Positions 1 through 6,369 are shown, numbered from the stretch's first letter. The stretch: 6,676 bases of DNA from Bacillota bacterium (GCA_023411715.1 JAEYOM010000084.1:1-6676); one strand, 5' to 3'. The notes: generated by a model from the sequence alone, not told the origin. Numbers and translations are program-made.

Positions 1-2
1 TT

Positions 3-224
3 CCGGAAAACAAACTGTCCGATGCGAACGAAGCCATGCTGACTGATATGATCAGATTCGCGCGTTCAAACGGAGTCGATCTGGATATCAGGCGCTATGG
101 CACGAAAAAAGTCAAGTCCGATGACACAGACACCAGCGGAGAGGGTAATGGAGACGGCGAAAGCAACGTCGGAAGCAACGCCGGAATTAATGACGAAAAC
201 AGCGGAGACGGCGGAAGCAACTGA
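3..224 (+). CDS. C-terminal fragment of an unrecognised protein with an acidic Gly/Ser/Asn-rich tail
   Basis: The reading frame is open from the window edge to a TGA at 222-224, so only the last 73 codons are visible and the true start lies outside. The first 40 or so residues look like a folded domain end, with an amphipathic stretch (NEAMLTDMIRFARSNGVDLD) followed by IRRYGTKK. From about residue 41 the sequence becomes a low-complexity hydrophilic tail dominated by Gly, Ser, Asn, Asp and Glu with no hydrophobic segment. The other two plus frames hit stops quickly here, which supports this frame. I do not recognise the family. A tail of this kind is common on secreted or membrane-anchored proteins of Gram-positives, but that is inference. 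The gene converges on the GT39 gene, with a hairpin in the 71-bp gap. Confidence 0.6.
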   Translation, partial: PENKLSDANEAMLTDMIRFARSNGVDLDIRRYGTKKVKSDDTDTSGEGNGDGESNVGSNAGINDENSGDGGSN

Positions 225-237
225 AACTGGGCATTAC

Positions 238-275
238 TCCTGCCATCTGCAGATGAAAAATCGCAGATGGCAGGA
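238..275. terminator. Strong hairpin between convergent genes, no U-tract
   Basis: TCCTGCCATCTGC (238-250) is perfectly complementary to GCAGATGGCAGGA (263-275). Three further pairs (252-254 with 260-262) are possible past a bulged A251, leaving a GAAAA loop at 255-259. It lies 13 bp after the stop of the plus-strand gene and 20 bp after the minus-strand GT39 stop, where a shared terminator is expected. Neither side has a T-run directly after the stem, so it is not a canonical intrinsic terminator. It may stabilise 3' ends, act with a factor, or mark a processing site. Confidence 0.5.
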
Positions 276-295
276 ATGAGTCAACCTGAAATCAT

Positions 296-2587
296 TTATT
301 TAATCGAATCGGCATAAGCCTTCAAATCATATAGCTGCCCGGAATTGCCCCCTTCAATGCCGTCAGGCCGACGGTTACCGGTATTGGAAGATGTTCCGCC
401 CGACGTTGTTCCTGCCGTATCCTTCCATTCACTTTCAGCTACGACTGTACCATTCTCCCGGACCCACGTCATAATGTCGCTGCCGCGGCTGCCTCCCATG
501 CCTCCGGCCATTACGTATCTGATTTCTCCGCTGGCTGCAAGTGCTTTAAACTGATCCAGACTCAGTATGCTATCGTTTCCGGAAAAACCGCCGAGGGCCA
601 TAACTGATTCACCTGAATTAATGATTATATCCGATGCACTATTGGAAGATGATACGACAAGCAGATATTTTTCATTAGTTTTATTCTTCCTCAAAAACTC
701 AATCAGCCTGGAGTTACCATTATCTGTGGGGCCGCCATCCATGTTTCCAATCGTGTTTCCCATCTTGTTTCCGTCTGTTGCAAGTTCCAGTCCTGCTGCA
801 GGAAAGCTTCCGGATGCCTTATAAAACATCGCCGTGGAAGACCATACTGCAGGAGCGATTAAGAGGCCTATCATGGCAGTACTTAGCAGCGTTTTCTTCA
901 GCTTTGCATTTTCATTTTTAGTCAGGTTGATTAGGGCAAGCGCTATTGAAGCCGCAAAGCATAATACTGTCAGTACGGTCATCAAGACTTTGGTAATACT
1001 TGAAGTATCAATATAATAAGACAGTATCAACAATTGGAGCAGGCCATCGGCAATAAGCGCTATGGGAAGAATCCACATCTTCCATCCGCCTTCATTATAA
1101 AGCCTCCACATAGATACGATCCCGATCCCTGTCAAAGCTGCAATTGGCGCTGCAAGCATTGTTAAATAATAAGGATGGAACACACCTGTTGAAAAGCTGA
1201 AGTAGATAAACTCCGGTAAGAGCCACATTAACCACAGTATCAATGACAGCTTCTTTTTATCATTAGTAAATGCTCTTGTAAATCTCTCCTTTATCGCTGC
1301 TGCTATGAAACCGATCAGAGCAAGCGGGAACAGCCAGATGATCTGATCCGACATACTGTTATTGGAAAAAAGTCTTGTAATGCCGGATTTTTCACTGCCT
1401 CCAAAGTTGCCGCCCATCCCGCCGCCGGATCTGTTTCCTTGCCTGTCGGGCGGAGTGCCGCCAGGCCCTCCGGGATTGAAGCCGTTTCCGTCAGTGGGCG
1501 GAGTGCCGCCAGGCCCTCCGGGGTTGAAGCCGTTTCCGTCCACGGGCGGAGTGCCGCCAGGCCCTCCGGGATTGAAGCCGTTACCATCCGCGGGCGGAGT
1601 GCCGCCCTGACCATTTGAACCGGAAATGCCCCCATCTGTAACAGTAGCACTTGACTGTCCGTCCATATTTGCACTGTTCCCGTCGGTTGAACTTCCGTCC
1701 GACACTCTGAACCGGCCATTATCGTTGGGAGGAACACCCTGCTTCATTTCACCGGGATTTTGCCCCGGCCCGGCGCCGCCAAAATTGGATGTGGTGCCGA
1801 TACCGAGCCTGCTCAAGCCATTCCACCCAACTATCAGCTCCATTTCCGAATTATTCGTACTGCTTCCGACATAAGGCCTGTCCGATGCCGGTACCGAATC
1901 TACAATTACCGCCCATGAAAAAGATATGATCAAAAGCACAAGTGTACCCGCTGCCAGATGCATAAACCTCTTCTTTAATGAAACCGATGTTGAAAGCAAA
2001 TAAGTTATATATATAGCCGGGACGATCATATATGCCTGAAGCATTTTAATGTTAAAGCCAATACCTACCAGAGCCAGACTTAACAGAAGATATCCCGGTT
2101 TTCCTTTTTCAGCCGCTATAGAAACAGCCCAACAGGCAAAAAGTAATACCATGACAAGCAGGTTATCAACTGTATTATTTCTGCTTACTGCAACGAAAAC
2201 AGGCGTAATTGCCAGACATAGTGCTGACATCAATCCCGCGGCACCTCCGAAACATCTCTTGACGATGACATAAATCAAAGCAACCGAAATCACTCCTGCA
2301 AGCGCCTGGGGCAAAAGGATGCTCCATCCGCTGAAACCGAATATCCTGGCGGATATGGCCTGGATCCAGAAACCAAGCGGCGGTTTGTCAATAGTTACAA
2401 AGCCTGCCGGATCAAATGCTACGAAAAAAAAGTTTTTCCAGCTCATTGTCATGCTTTTTACGCCTGCCGCGTAATAGCTGTTAGCATACCCCTCAATATT
2501 CAAATTGGTGAAATTTAATACTGCAGACAACAATAAAATGAGTGACAGCCATAACTTTTCCAAAGTGAATTTTACTTTCTTTATCAA
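296..2587 (-). CDS. GT39 / ArnT-PMT-like membrane glycosyltransferase (YkcB-like), GT-C fold
   Basis: Probable polyprenyl-phosphate-sugar-dependent glycosyltransferase acting on the outer face of the membrane. Numbering uses the TTG start (763 aa). TM1 is at about 12-29. The first extracytoplasmic loop has EGYANSYYA (32-40) and DKPPL (67-71), followed by SRNNTVDNLL at about 135-144. These are typical of the ArnT-like/PMT_2 family, where acidic residues of this loop are catalytic. About 12 membrane segments are visible. Between them lies a long Gly/Pro/Asn-rich extracytoplasmic insert (about 262-400) with a 16-residue tandem repeat. HPYYL (471-475) and a C-terminal extracytoplasmic domain (about 590-763, with VMALGGFSGND) match the YkcB-type architecture. 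The TTG start is chosen because GGGGAGGG sits 7 nt upstream and the start overlaps the gtrA stop as TTGA, suggesting translational coupling. An upstream in-frame ATG at 2617 (773 aa) has no visible ribosome binding site. Sugar and acceptor are unknown. It is last in the operon. Confidence 0.9.
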   Translation of the reverse strand: MIKKVKFTLEKLWLSLILLLSAVLNFTNLNIEGYANSYYAAGVKSMTMSWKNFFFVAFDPAGFVTIDKPPLGFWIQAISARIFGFSGWSILLPQALAGVISVALIYVIVKRCFGGAAGLMSALCLAITPVFVAVSRNNTVDNLLVMVLLFACWAVSIAAEKGKPGYLLLSLALVGIGFNIKMLQAYMIVPAIYITYLLSTSVSLKKRFMHLAAGTLVLLIISFSWAVIVDSVPASDRPYVGSSTNNSEMELIVGWNGLSRLGIGTTSNFGGAGPGQNPGEMKQGVPPNDNGRFRVSDGSSTDGNSANMDGQSSATVTDGGISGSNGQGGTPPADGNGFNPGGPGGTPPVDGNGFNPGGPGGTPPTDGNGFNPGGPGGTPPDRQGNRSGGGMGGNFGGSEKSGITRLFSNNSMSDQIIWLFPLALIGFIAAAIKERFTRAFTNDKKKLSLILWLMWLLPEFIYFSFSTGVFHPYYLTMLAAPIAALTGIGIVSMWRLYNEGGWKMWILPIALIADGLLQLLILSYYIDTSSITKVLMTVLTVLCFAASIALALINLTKNENAKLKKTLLSTAMIGLLIAPAVWSSTAMFYKASGSFPAAGLELATDGNKMGNTIGNMDGGPTDNGNSRLIEFLRKNKTNEKYLLVVSSSNSASDIIINSGESVMALGGFSGNDSILSLDQFKALAASGEIRYVMAGGMGGSRGSDIMTWVRENGTVVAESEWKDTAGTTSGGTSSNTGNRRPDGIEGGNSGQLYDLKAYADSIK
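1448..1606 (-). repeat. 48-bp in-frame tandem repeat (3 full units plus 15 bp) within the GT39 gene
   Basis: Units occupy 1448-1495, 1496-1543 and 1544-1591, followed by a partial copy at 1592-1606 that matches the first 15 bases. The units differ only at a few positions, mainly in the last six bases and one A/G change. Read in the gene direction they encode three copies of a 16-residue unit of the form GGTPPxDGNGFNPGGP, where x is A, V or T, and then a final GGTPP. A 48-bp period keeps the frame, so gain or loss of units would change loop length without breaking the protein. The block is visibly GC-richer than the flanking sequence. It lies in the predicted extracytoplasmic insert. Confidence 0.95.
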
Positions 2588-3021
2588 TGTGATGCCCTCC
2601 CCGCTTGAAATACCCATAGCTTATATGCAAAGAAATTTGTGATCTGAGCCAATACGGTGACAATGATCTTTCCTGCGTATACGTTCAGGTTCATGTTATT
2701 TACAAGTAATTTTATAGCCAGAGTAGTAATCAGAAGAGTAACCAGATTAATCAAAATGAACTTAAGCAGTTCCTGAATATTCTTTTTACCCGAATTCTTA
2801 TCCTGAAAAGTCCATCTCTTATTGAATATAAAACTGTTTGCGACTCCGCAGGAATACCCCAACACCTGACATACTGCATAATTAATGTCGAACAGGCTAT
2901 TGAACACCGTAAAAACCATAAAATCTATTAACGTATTTGCGATGCCGATTATGGAGAACCTGCTCAAGTGTTTAAACCTTCCGCATAAAATATTGTTTAT
3001 AATTTTAGCTATTAATTCCAT
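2584..3021 (-). CDS. gtrA: GtrA-family small polytopic membrane protein (putative polyprenyl-phosphate-sugar flippase)
   Basis: A 145-residue protein, the usual size for the GtrA family, with four predicted membrane segments at about 20-40, 46-66, 85-108 and 114-135. Two internally related motifs are visible: NSFIFNKRWTF (63-73 region) in the first half and TNFFAYKLWVF (128-138) in the second, as in GtrA/GtcA proteins. Known members are thought to move polyprenyl-phosphate-linked sugars across the cytoplasmic membrane. That role is family knowledge, not something shown here. The start ATG at 3021 overlaps the 3' end of the GT2 gene by 17 nt, and its own TGA overlaps the GT39 TTG start, so the three genes are almost certainly co-transcribed and translationally coupled. 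An AAGGGGA box lies about 12 nt upstream of the ATG, a somewhat long spacing. The gene symbol is by family resemblance. Confidence 0.88.
   Translation of the reverse strand: MELIAKIINNILCGRFKHLSRFSIIGIANTLIDFMVFTVFNSLFDINYAVCQVLGYSCGVANSFIFNKRWTFQDKNSGKKNIQELLKFILINLVTLLITTLAIKLLVNNMNLNVYAGKIIVTVLAQITNFFAYKLWVFQAGRASH
2595..2602 (-). promoter_or_regulatory. Ribosome binding site that decides the GT39 start
   Basis: On the minus strand this reads GGGGAGGG. Its GGAGG core is 8 nt from a TTG codon at 2587-2585. The site lies inside the 3' end of gtrA, whose TGA stop (2586-2584) overlaps the TTG. This arrangement favours TTG over the ATG at 2617, which is preceded only by GCATATAAGCT with no purine-rich box. 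Confidence 0.7.
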
Positions 3022-3991
3022 ATCTTTTTTCTGTCCCCTTGAAATTTATCTTACTGGCAATGATATAATTGGGCCTGGCTTTGCTTTCATCGGAGATCCT
3101 TCCGATATATTCTCCCAATATTCCGATGCAGACAAACAACAAGCCAAACATAACAAGATTGGATGCCAGGATAAAACTAAAACTCAGTATTGGGGAATAC
3201 TTGACTGAATTCCTTATGATTGTGCACAGCAGAGCAACGATACCCGCCAAAAAAGTGAAACCACCGAAGTACCCCGCTACGCGGAGCGGTTTGTAAGAGA
3301 ATGACGTAATACCGTCAAAAGCCAGTTTGATCATCTTCTTTAGAGGATATTTTGTCTCTCCGGCAAAGCGTTCCTGCCTGCTGAACTCAACAAAGGTTTG
3401 TTTATATCCGACCCAGCTAACAAGGCCTCTAACATATCTGTTTCTTTCAGGGAGTTCTTTTAAAGCGTCACATACATCCCTGTCTATTAGTCTGAAGTCA
3501 CCTGTATCTACCGGTATATCGATGCTTGTCATACTCTTTAGCAGTCTGTAGAATACTTTTGCCGTTACTTTCTTAAAGAGTGTTTCTCCCTCTCTTTTTA
3601 TTCTTTTGCCATAAACCACATCATATCCTTCCTTCCACTTTGCAATCATCTCCGGAATAACTTCCGGGGGATCCTGAAGGTCGGCATCTATCACAATAAT
3701 GGCATTTCCTGATGCCAGATCCATGCCTGCGGTTATTGCAGCCTGATGTCCAAAATTTCTTGAAAAATTGACGAGTCTCATTTTTCCGTCCTTCGCGCAC
3801 ATCTTTTCAGCTTTATCCCTTGTTCCGTCATTGCTCCCATCATTGACAAAAATGATCTCGTAACTCTCCTGAACAGTATCCATAACATTTTTCAATCTTT
3901 TATAGCTCTCATCAAGTACAAGTTCTTCATTATACAAGGGTACGACAACAGAATAAGCTATATTATAATTCACGCCGATCACTCCGTTCAT
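3005..3991 (-). CDS. gtrB: GT2 polyprenyl-phosphate glycosyltransferase (GtrB / DPM1-like)
   Basis: Transfers a sugar from a nucleotide sugar to undecaprenyl phosphate at the cytoplasmic face. At 328 aa it matches the GtrB/bactoprenol glucosyltransferase size. The GT-A domain comes first: YSVVVPLYNEE (13-23), FVNDGSNDGT (48-57), the DADLQDPPE metal/nucleotide-sugar motif (102-110), DTGDFRLIDR (162-171) and ERFAGETKYP (207-216). Two C-terminal membrane helices follow at about 238-259 and 268-293, ending in the family signature GILGEYIGRI. The ATG at 3991 is kept as start, with only a weak GGAA upstream. A GTG at 3973-3971 has GGAG 8 nt upstream and would give a 322-residue protein beginning MNYNIAYSVVVP, so it is a serious alternative. 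First gene of the glycosylation operon. The donor sugar cannot be read from the sequence, and the symbol is by family. Confidence 0.92.
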   Translation of the reverse strand: MNGVIGVNYNIAYSVVVPLYNEELVLDESYKRLKNVMDTVQESYEIIFVNDGSNDGTRDKAEKMCAKDGKMRLVNFSRNFGHQAAITAGMDLASGNAIIVIDADLQDPPEVIPEMIAKWKEGYDVVYGKRIKREGETLFKKVTAKVFYRLLKSMTSIDIPVDTGDFRLIDRDVCDALKELPERNRYVRGLVSWVGYKQTFVEFSRQERFAGETKYPLKKMIKLAFDGITSFSYKPLRVAGYFGGFTFLAGIVALLCTIIRNSVKYSPILSFSFILASNLVMFGLLFVCIGILGEYIGRISDESKARPNYIIASKINFKGTEKRYGINS

Positions 3992-4017
3992 TTTGGCAAG
4001 TTCCAGTTTTAATTCTC

Positions 4018-4077
4018 TTTTTTAATTATAGACAGCAAATGTAGAACCGATATCAAGCAATTATGGGAACAGCATGT
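4018..4077 (-). promoter_or_regulatory. Candidate promoter/operator region of the gtrB-gtrA-GT39 operon
   Basis: A perfect TATAAT is present on the minus strand (4030-4025), about 34 bp upstream of the gtrB ATG. No good -35 lies at 17 bp. TTGATA (4056-4051) is 20 bp away, which is long, so activator help would be expected. Two imperfect 19-bp direct repeats, each beginning ACAT, containing GCTGT and ending ATAATT on the minus strand, lie at 4024-4042 and 4059-4077 (35-bp period). The downstream copy contains the -10. They could be a regulator site, but this is tentative. Confidence 0.35.
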
Positions 4078-4109
4078 GATTTACGAAAGCCAATATGTAC
4101 TCTAAATAT

Positions 4110-4140
4110 AAAAAGGATACCCGGTATCAGCCGGGTATCC
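4110..4140 (-). terminator. Intrinsic terminator of the two-component operon
   Basis: A perfect 10-bp stem, GGATACCCGG (4115-4124) with CCGGGTATCC (4131-4140), closes a 6-nt loop. On the minus strand the stem is followed directly by TTTTTATATTTAGA. It starts 28 bp beyond the sensor kinase stop. This canonical rho-independent terminator separates the regulator/kinase operon from the glycosylation operon, so the latter needs its own promoter unless readthrough occurs. Confidence 0.9.
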
Positions 4141-4168
4141 AGGATTAATTATTTGTCACTGTACAAAG

Positions 4169-5575
4169 CTATTTCTGTATAACAGGGAACCTGATGATAA
4201 AGCTTACCCCTTTATCTTTATTTAAAGCCATTATTTCTCCATGGTAAAAATTTATAATTTTTTTGGAAATAGCAAGTCCAAGACCGAAATTCCCTGTTTT
4301 GTCCTTATAGAAGTTGTCAAAAATATGACTCATATGAACCTCATCAATGTTAGGACCGTCATTGTATATTTCCAATACTGCGAATGGGCGTCGCGCTTTT
4401 AAAGATATTCCAATCTTTTTCTCCGCATACCTAAGCCCGTTATCCAGGATATTTTCGATTGACACCCGTATTTTATCCTCATTTCCGCGGATTGTAATTT
4501 CATCCATATCAAGATCCCATTCGATTTTACTGTTGACCACTTCAAATCTGCTTATAATATACCTGATCAGATTTCGTAAATCGATCGCGACGTCCTCATT
4601 ACTATTATCGAGAACATAATCGAGGGTATTCAGATATAACATCTGCTTAATCTTCCTATCCAGATTGACGGCTTCATCTTTGATGATTTCCGCGGTTTTT
4701 TCGATGGAATCTATATAAACGCCATCCATAATGGCCTCCGCATGGCTCAGAATAACCATGACTGGAGTTTTCAGATCATGGGAAATGCTTTGAAGAAAAA
4801 GCTTTTCTTCTTCGTCCGCCCGTTTCAGCTCCTTCCGCATATGATTCATTGACCCGGCCAGTCTGCCGATCTCGTCTTCGCTTTTTATTCCAATAGGTTC
4901 TTCCCAATCTTTTTTTGCTATTCTTACAGTATAATCTTCCAGTTCCTTCAGAGGTTTTGATAAATAATTGGCAACAATCTTCGCTGCCAGAAAACTAATG
5001 GCAATAAAGGCGGCCCCAACTATAAGAACGAGGTATAACAGGCTGTTATCTTCCATTTCAGGCATATAGGTGATCAGGTATGACTTGCCCGTATTGCCAT
5101 AGCTGACTGAACTGATCACAAATATGAATTTCATATTGCGATATGATGCGACATACTGCTTTCCAAAAATATCGCCTTCCGTAATATACCCGGCCATCCA
5201 CGTTTTAACGGGATCGTCATTTACATTCATAATACCATGGCGTTCCGGCGGTATAGGCGGGGGTGTTCCCGGATCCTTTCCCGGATCCTTTCCAATATCT
5301 GTGATTCTGGTATTTTCATTTTCATCTATACTTATAATAAAATGGCTGCTGCCCCTCAGATTCCTCATTTCATCAAATCTGCTCGGTTTACTGAAATCTC
5401 CGCTTTTGAGCAAAATATCGTGAGCGACCTTTAAATCCTGAATTTTGGCGTTCTCATTCATTTTCTTAAAAGCAAAAAGATATAACAACGAGATACTGAA
5501 TACTATAATTAATATAATAGCAGTAAAAGTAGTCCAGATTCTCATTGTCAGCGATTTGAATTTCAGTTTCTTCAT
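4169..5575 (-). CDS. cssS: Two-component sensor histidine kinase, CssS-like
   Basis: Membrane-bound sensor kinase of 468 aa. TM1 is at about 13-36, an extracytoplasmic sensor region at 37-176, TM2 at about 178-200 and a HAMP-type linker at about 200-252. The HisKA domain has phospho-acceptor H266 in SISHDLKTPVMVI. The ATPase domain shows N-box NILDNGLRYAE (375-385), G1 NDGPNI (405-410), F-box FDNFYK (419-424) and G2 GNFGLGLAISKK (428-439). HDLKTPVMVI, DW-E-P near the HAMP, NDGP and the short F-box resemble Bacillus subtilis CssS, the secretion-stress sensor, as I remember it. The sensor region contains a Pro/Gly-rich segment (95-110) with a GKDP duplication. The ATG at 5575 overlaps the regulator's TGA as ATGA, so the pair is translationally coupled. 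The signal is unknown and the symbol is by resemblance only. Confidence 0.88.
   Translation of the reverse strand: MKKLKFKSLTMRIWTTFTAIILIIVFSISLLYLFAFKKMNENAKIQDLKVAHDILLKSGDFSKPSRFDEMRNLRGSSHFIISIDENENTRITDIGKDPGKDPGTPPPIPPERHGIMNVNDDPVKTWMAGYITEGDIFGKQYVASYRNMKFIFVISSVSYGNTGKSYLITYMPEMEDNSLLYLVLIVGAAFIAISFLAAKIVANYLSKPLKELEDYTVRIAKKDWEEPIGIKSEDEIGRLAGSMNHMRKELKRADEEEKLFLQSISHDLKTPVMVILSHAEAIMDGVYIDSIEKTAEIIKDEAVNLDRKIKQMLYLNTLDYVLDNSNEDVAIDLRNLIRYIISRFEVVNSKIEWDLDMDEITIRGNEDKIRVSIENILDNGLRYAEKKIGISLKARRPFAVLEIYNDGPNIDEVHMSHIFDNFYKDKTGNFGLGLAISKKIINFYHGEIMALNKDKGVSFIIRFPVIQK
5268..5291 (-). repeat. Perfect 12-bp tandem duplication in the sensor domain of the kinase
   Basis: CCCGGATCCTTT occurs twice head to tail (5268-5279 and 5280-5291), with two more matching bases after it. 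In the gene direction it encodes GKDP twice (residues 95-98 and 99-102), followed by a proline-rich run. It is in frame and short enough to be a recent slippage event. It sits in the extracytoplasmic part of the kinase. Confidence 0.9.
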
Positions 5576-6252
5576 AATTTGTATACCAGCCTGTAACCAT
5601 AGCCATACACCGTTTCAAAGCTCAATTCGGATATCTTTTTCCTTACTCTCCTTATGGTATCATCGACGACCCGATCGGAACCAAAGTAATCATCACCCCA
5701 TACGGCATTTAAAATCTGGCCTCTGGTTACTAAATTATTCTTGTTTTCAACAAAAAAGCATAGCAGGTCAAATTCCTTGTTCGTTAGTTGGATTTCTTTG
5801 TTCCCTAGTAAAACATTTCTTTGCCGCTTATTTATTTTATAACCTGAAATGCTTAAGTCCTTATCCTGCGGACCATTTTCAGCTGTTCCATAAACTCTTT
5901 CCAGCAGCTTATTTGTTCTAATAACCAACTCCCTGGGTAAAAATGGCTTTGATAAGTAATCATCGCTGCCGAGTTCGAGTCCGATGACTCTGTCGAGTTC
6001 TTCATTCCTTGCAGACATAAATATTACAGGTGTGTTTTTATTGTAATTTTTAATAGCCCTAATAATGTCGTATCCGTCGATGTCGGGAAGCATTATATCC
6101 AATATCCAGAGGTCCGGCATATCCGCTATTCTCTCCATTGCGGCGCTGCCGTTAAAAAATGTGGTTACATCGTAACCCTCGCGCAGCAGGTATTTTTCAA
6201 GCAATATATTCAAGCTTTTTTCATCCTCAACAAGATATACCTTTTTGGACAA
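5572..6252 (-). CDS. cssR: OmpR/PhoB-family response regulator, CssR-like
   Basis: DNA-binding response regulator, partner of the kinase encoded directly downstream. With the TTG start it is 226 aa and begins MSKKVYLVEDE, close to the start and length I recall for Bacillus CssR. The receiver domain (about 4-120) has acidic pair E9/D10, phospho-acceptor D52 in LWILDIMLPD, switch Ser80 in FMSAR and K102 in LSKPF. The winged-helix domain (about 130-226) has LTNKEFDLLCFF, VWGDDYFGSDRVVDDTIRRV and the C-terminal ETVYGYGYRL, all standard for the OmpR subclass. Resemblance to CssR is marked in ILDIMLPDxDGY, SKPFLPREL and the DNA-recognition segment. The TTG at 6252-6250 is preferred because AAGGTGAT lies just upstream. 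An in-frame GTG at 6267 has no such box. The symbol is by resemblance. Targets are unknown, and no htrA-like gene is visible here. Confidence 0.9.
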   Translation of the reverse strand: MSKKVYLVEDEKSLNILLEKYLLREGYDVTTFFNGSAAMERIADMPDLWILDIMLPDIDGYDIIRAIKNYNKNTPVIFMSARNEELDRVIGLELGSDDYLSKPFLPRELVIRTNKLLERVYGTAENGPQDKDLSISGYKINKRQRNVLLGNKEIQLTNKEFDLLCFFVENKNNLVTRGQILNAVWGDDYFGSDRVVDDTIRRVRKKISELSFETVYGYGYRLVYKL

Positions 6253-6256
6253 ATCT

Positions 6257-6264
6257 ATCACCTT
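6257..6264 (-). promoter_or_regulatory. Ribosome binding site that decides the response regulator start
   Basis: AAGGTGAT on the minus strand matches the 3' half of the consensus AAGGAGGTGAT. It lies 4 nt before the TTG at 6252-6250, which puts its AAGG part 8 nt from the codon. It overlaps the alternative GTG starts at 6267 and 6261, which makes those unlikely. Confidence 0.65.
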
Positions 6265-6274
6265 CACTTATTAT

Positions 6275-6304
6275 CTTATAGTGTATCATTCTATCATACA
6301 ACAA
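6275..6304 (-). promoter_or_regulatory. Candidate promoter of the two-component operon
   Basis: On the minus strand TTGTTG (6304-6299) and TATAAG (6280-6275) are separated by 18 bp. Transcription would begin near 6268, leaving a short leader of about 16 nt to the TTG start. The region is very AT-rich and holds other possible -10 elements, such as TATGAT at 6298-6293, so the exact promoter is uncertain. Confidence 0.3.
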
Positions 6305-6325
6305 TAAAAACAATTCAGATAAACC

Positions 6326-6341
6326 GTGTGAAAATTGTGTG
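6326..6341. promoter_or_regulatory. 11-bp-spaced direct repeat upstream of the regulator gene (possible autoregulatory site)
   Basis: GTGTG occurs at 6326-6330 and 6337-6341, an 11-bp period that matches one helical turn and the direct-repeat sites used by OmpR-family dimers. Read on the minus strand it contains TTTTCACA, similar to the octamer (TTTTCATA-like) that I recall being described upstream of CssR-controlled htrA/htrB genes in Bacillus. It lies just upstream of the candidate promoter. A single site in AT-rich DNA is weak evidence. Confidence 0.3.
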
Positions 6342-6369
6342 TTTGTATCGACAGCACAATTTATGTTTT

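Noticed and set aside
97..279. 60-codon plus-strand frame overlapping the end of the first gene
   Set aside because: It uses a different frame of the low-complexity tail and runs through the hairpin. The frame ending at 224 is open from the window edge and has better coding character.
1448..1606. CRISPR-like array
   Set aside because: The repeats are directly adjacent with no unique spacers, in frame within a gene, and have a 48-bp period.
1315..1737. 140-codon minus-strand frame with repeated ALRP/TETAS/PEGLA units
   Set aside because: It overlaps the GT39 gene entirely in another frame. Its repeats are simply the 48-bp DNA repeat read out of frame, and it has no ribosome binding site or recognisable family.
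2585..2617. ATG at 2617 as start of the GT39 protein
   Set aside because: No ribosome binding site precedes it, and the extra residues are just the gtrA 3' end in another frame. TTG at 2587 has a strong site. It cannot be fully excluded.
5445..5921. 158-codon plus-strand frame opposite the kinase/regulator junction
   Set aside because: It lies antisense to two well-supported, motif-complete genes, and its translation shows no recognisable domain.
6250..6267. GTG at 6267 as start of the response regulator
   Set aside because: No ribosome binding site precedes it. AAGGTGAT points to the TTG at 6252, and the resulting N-terminus fits CssR-like proteins better.
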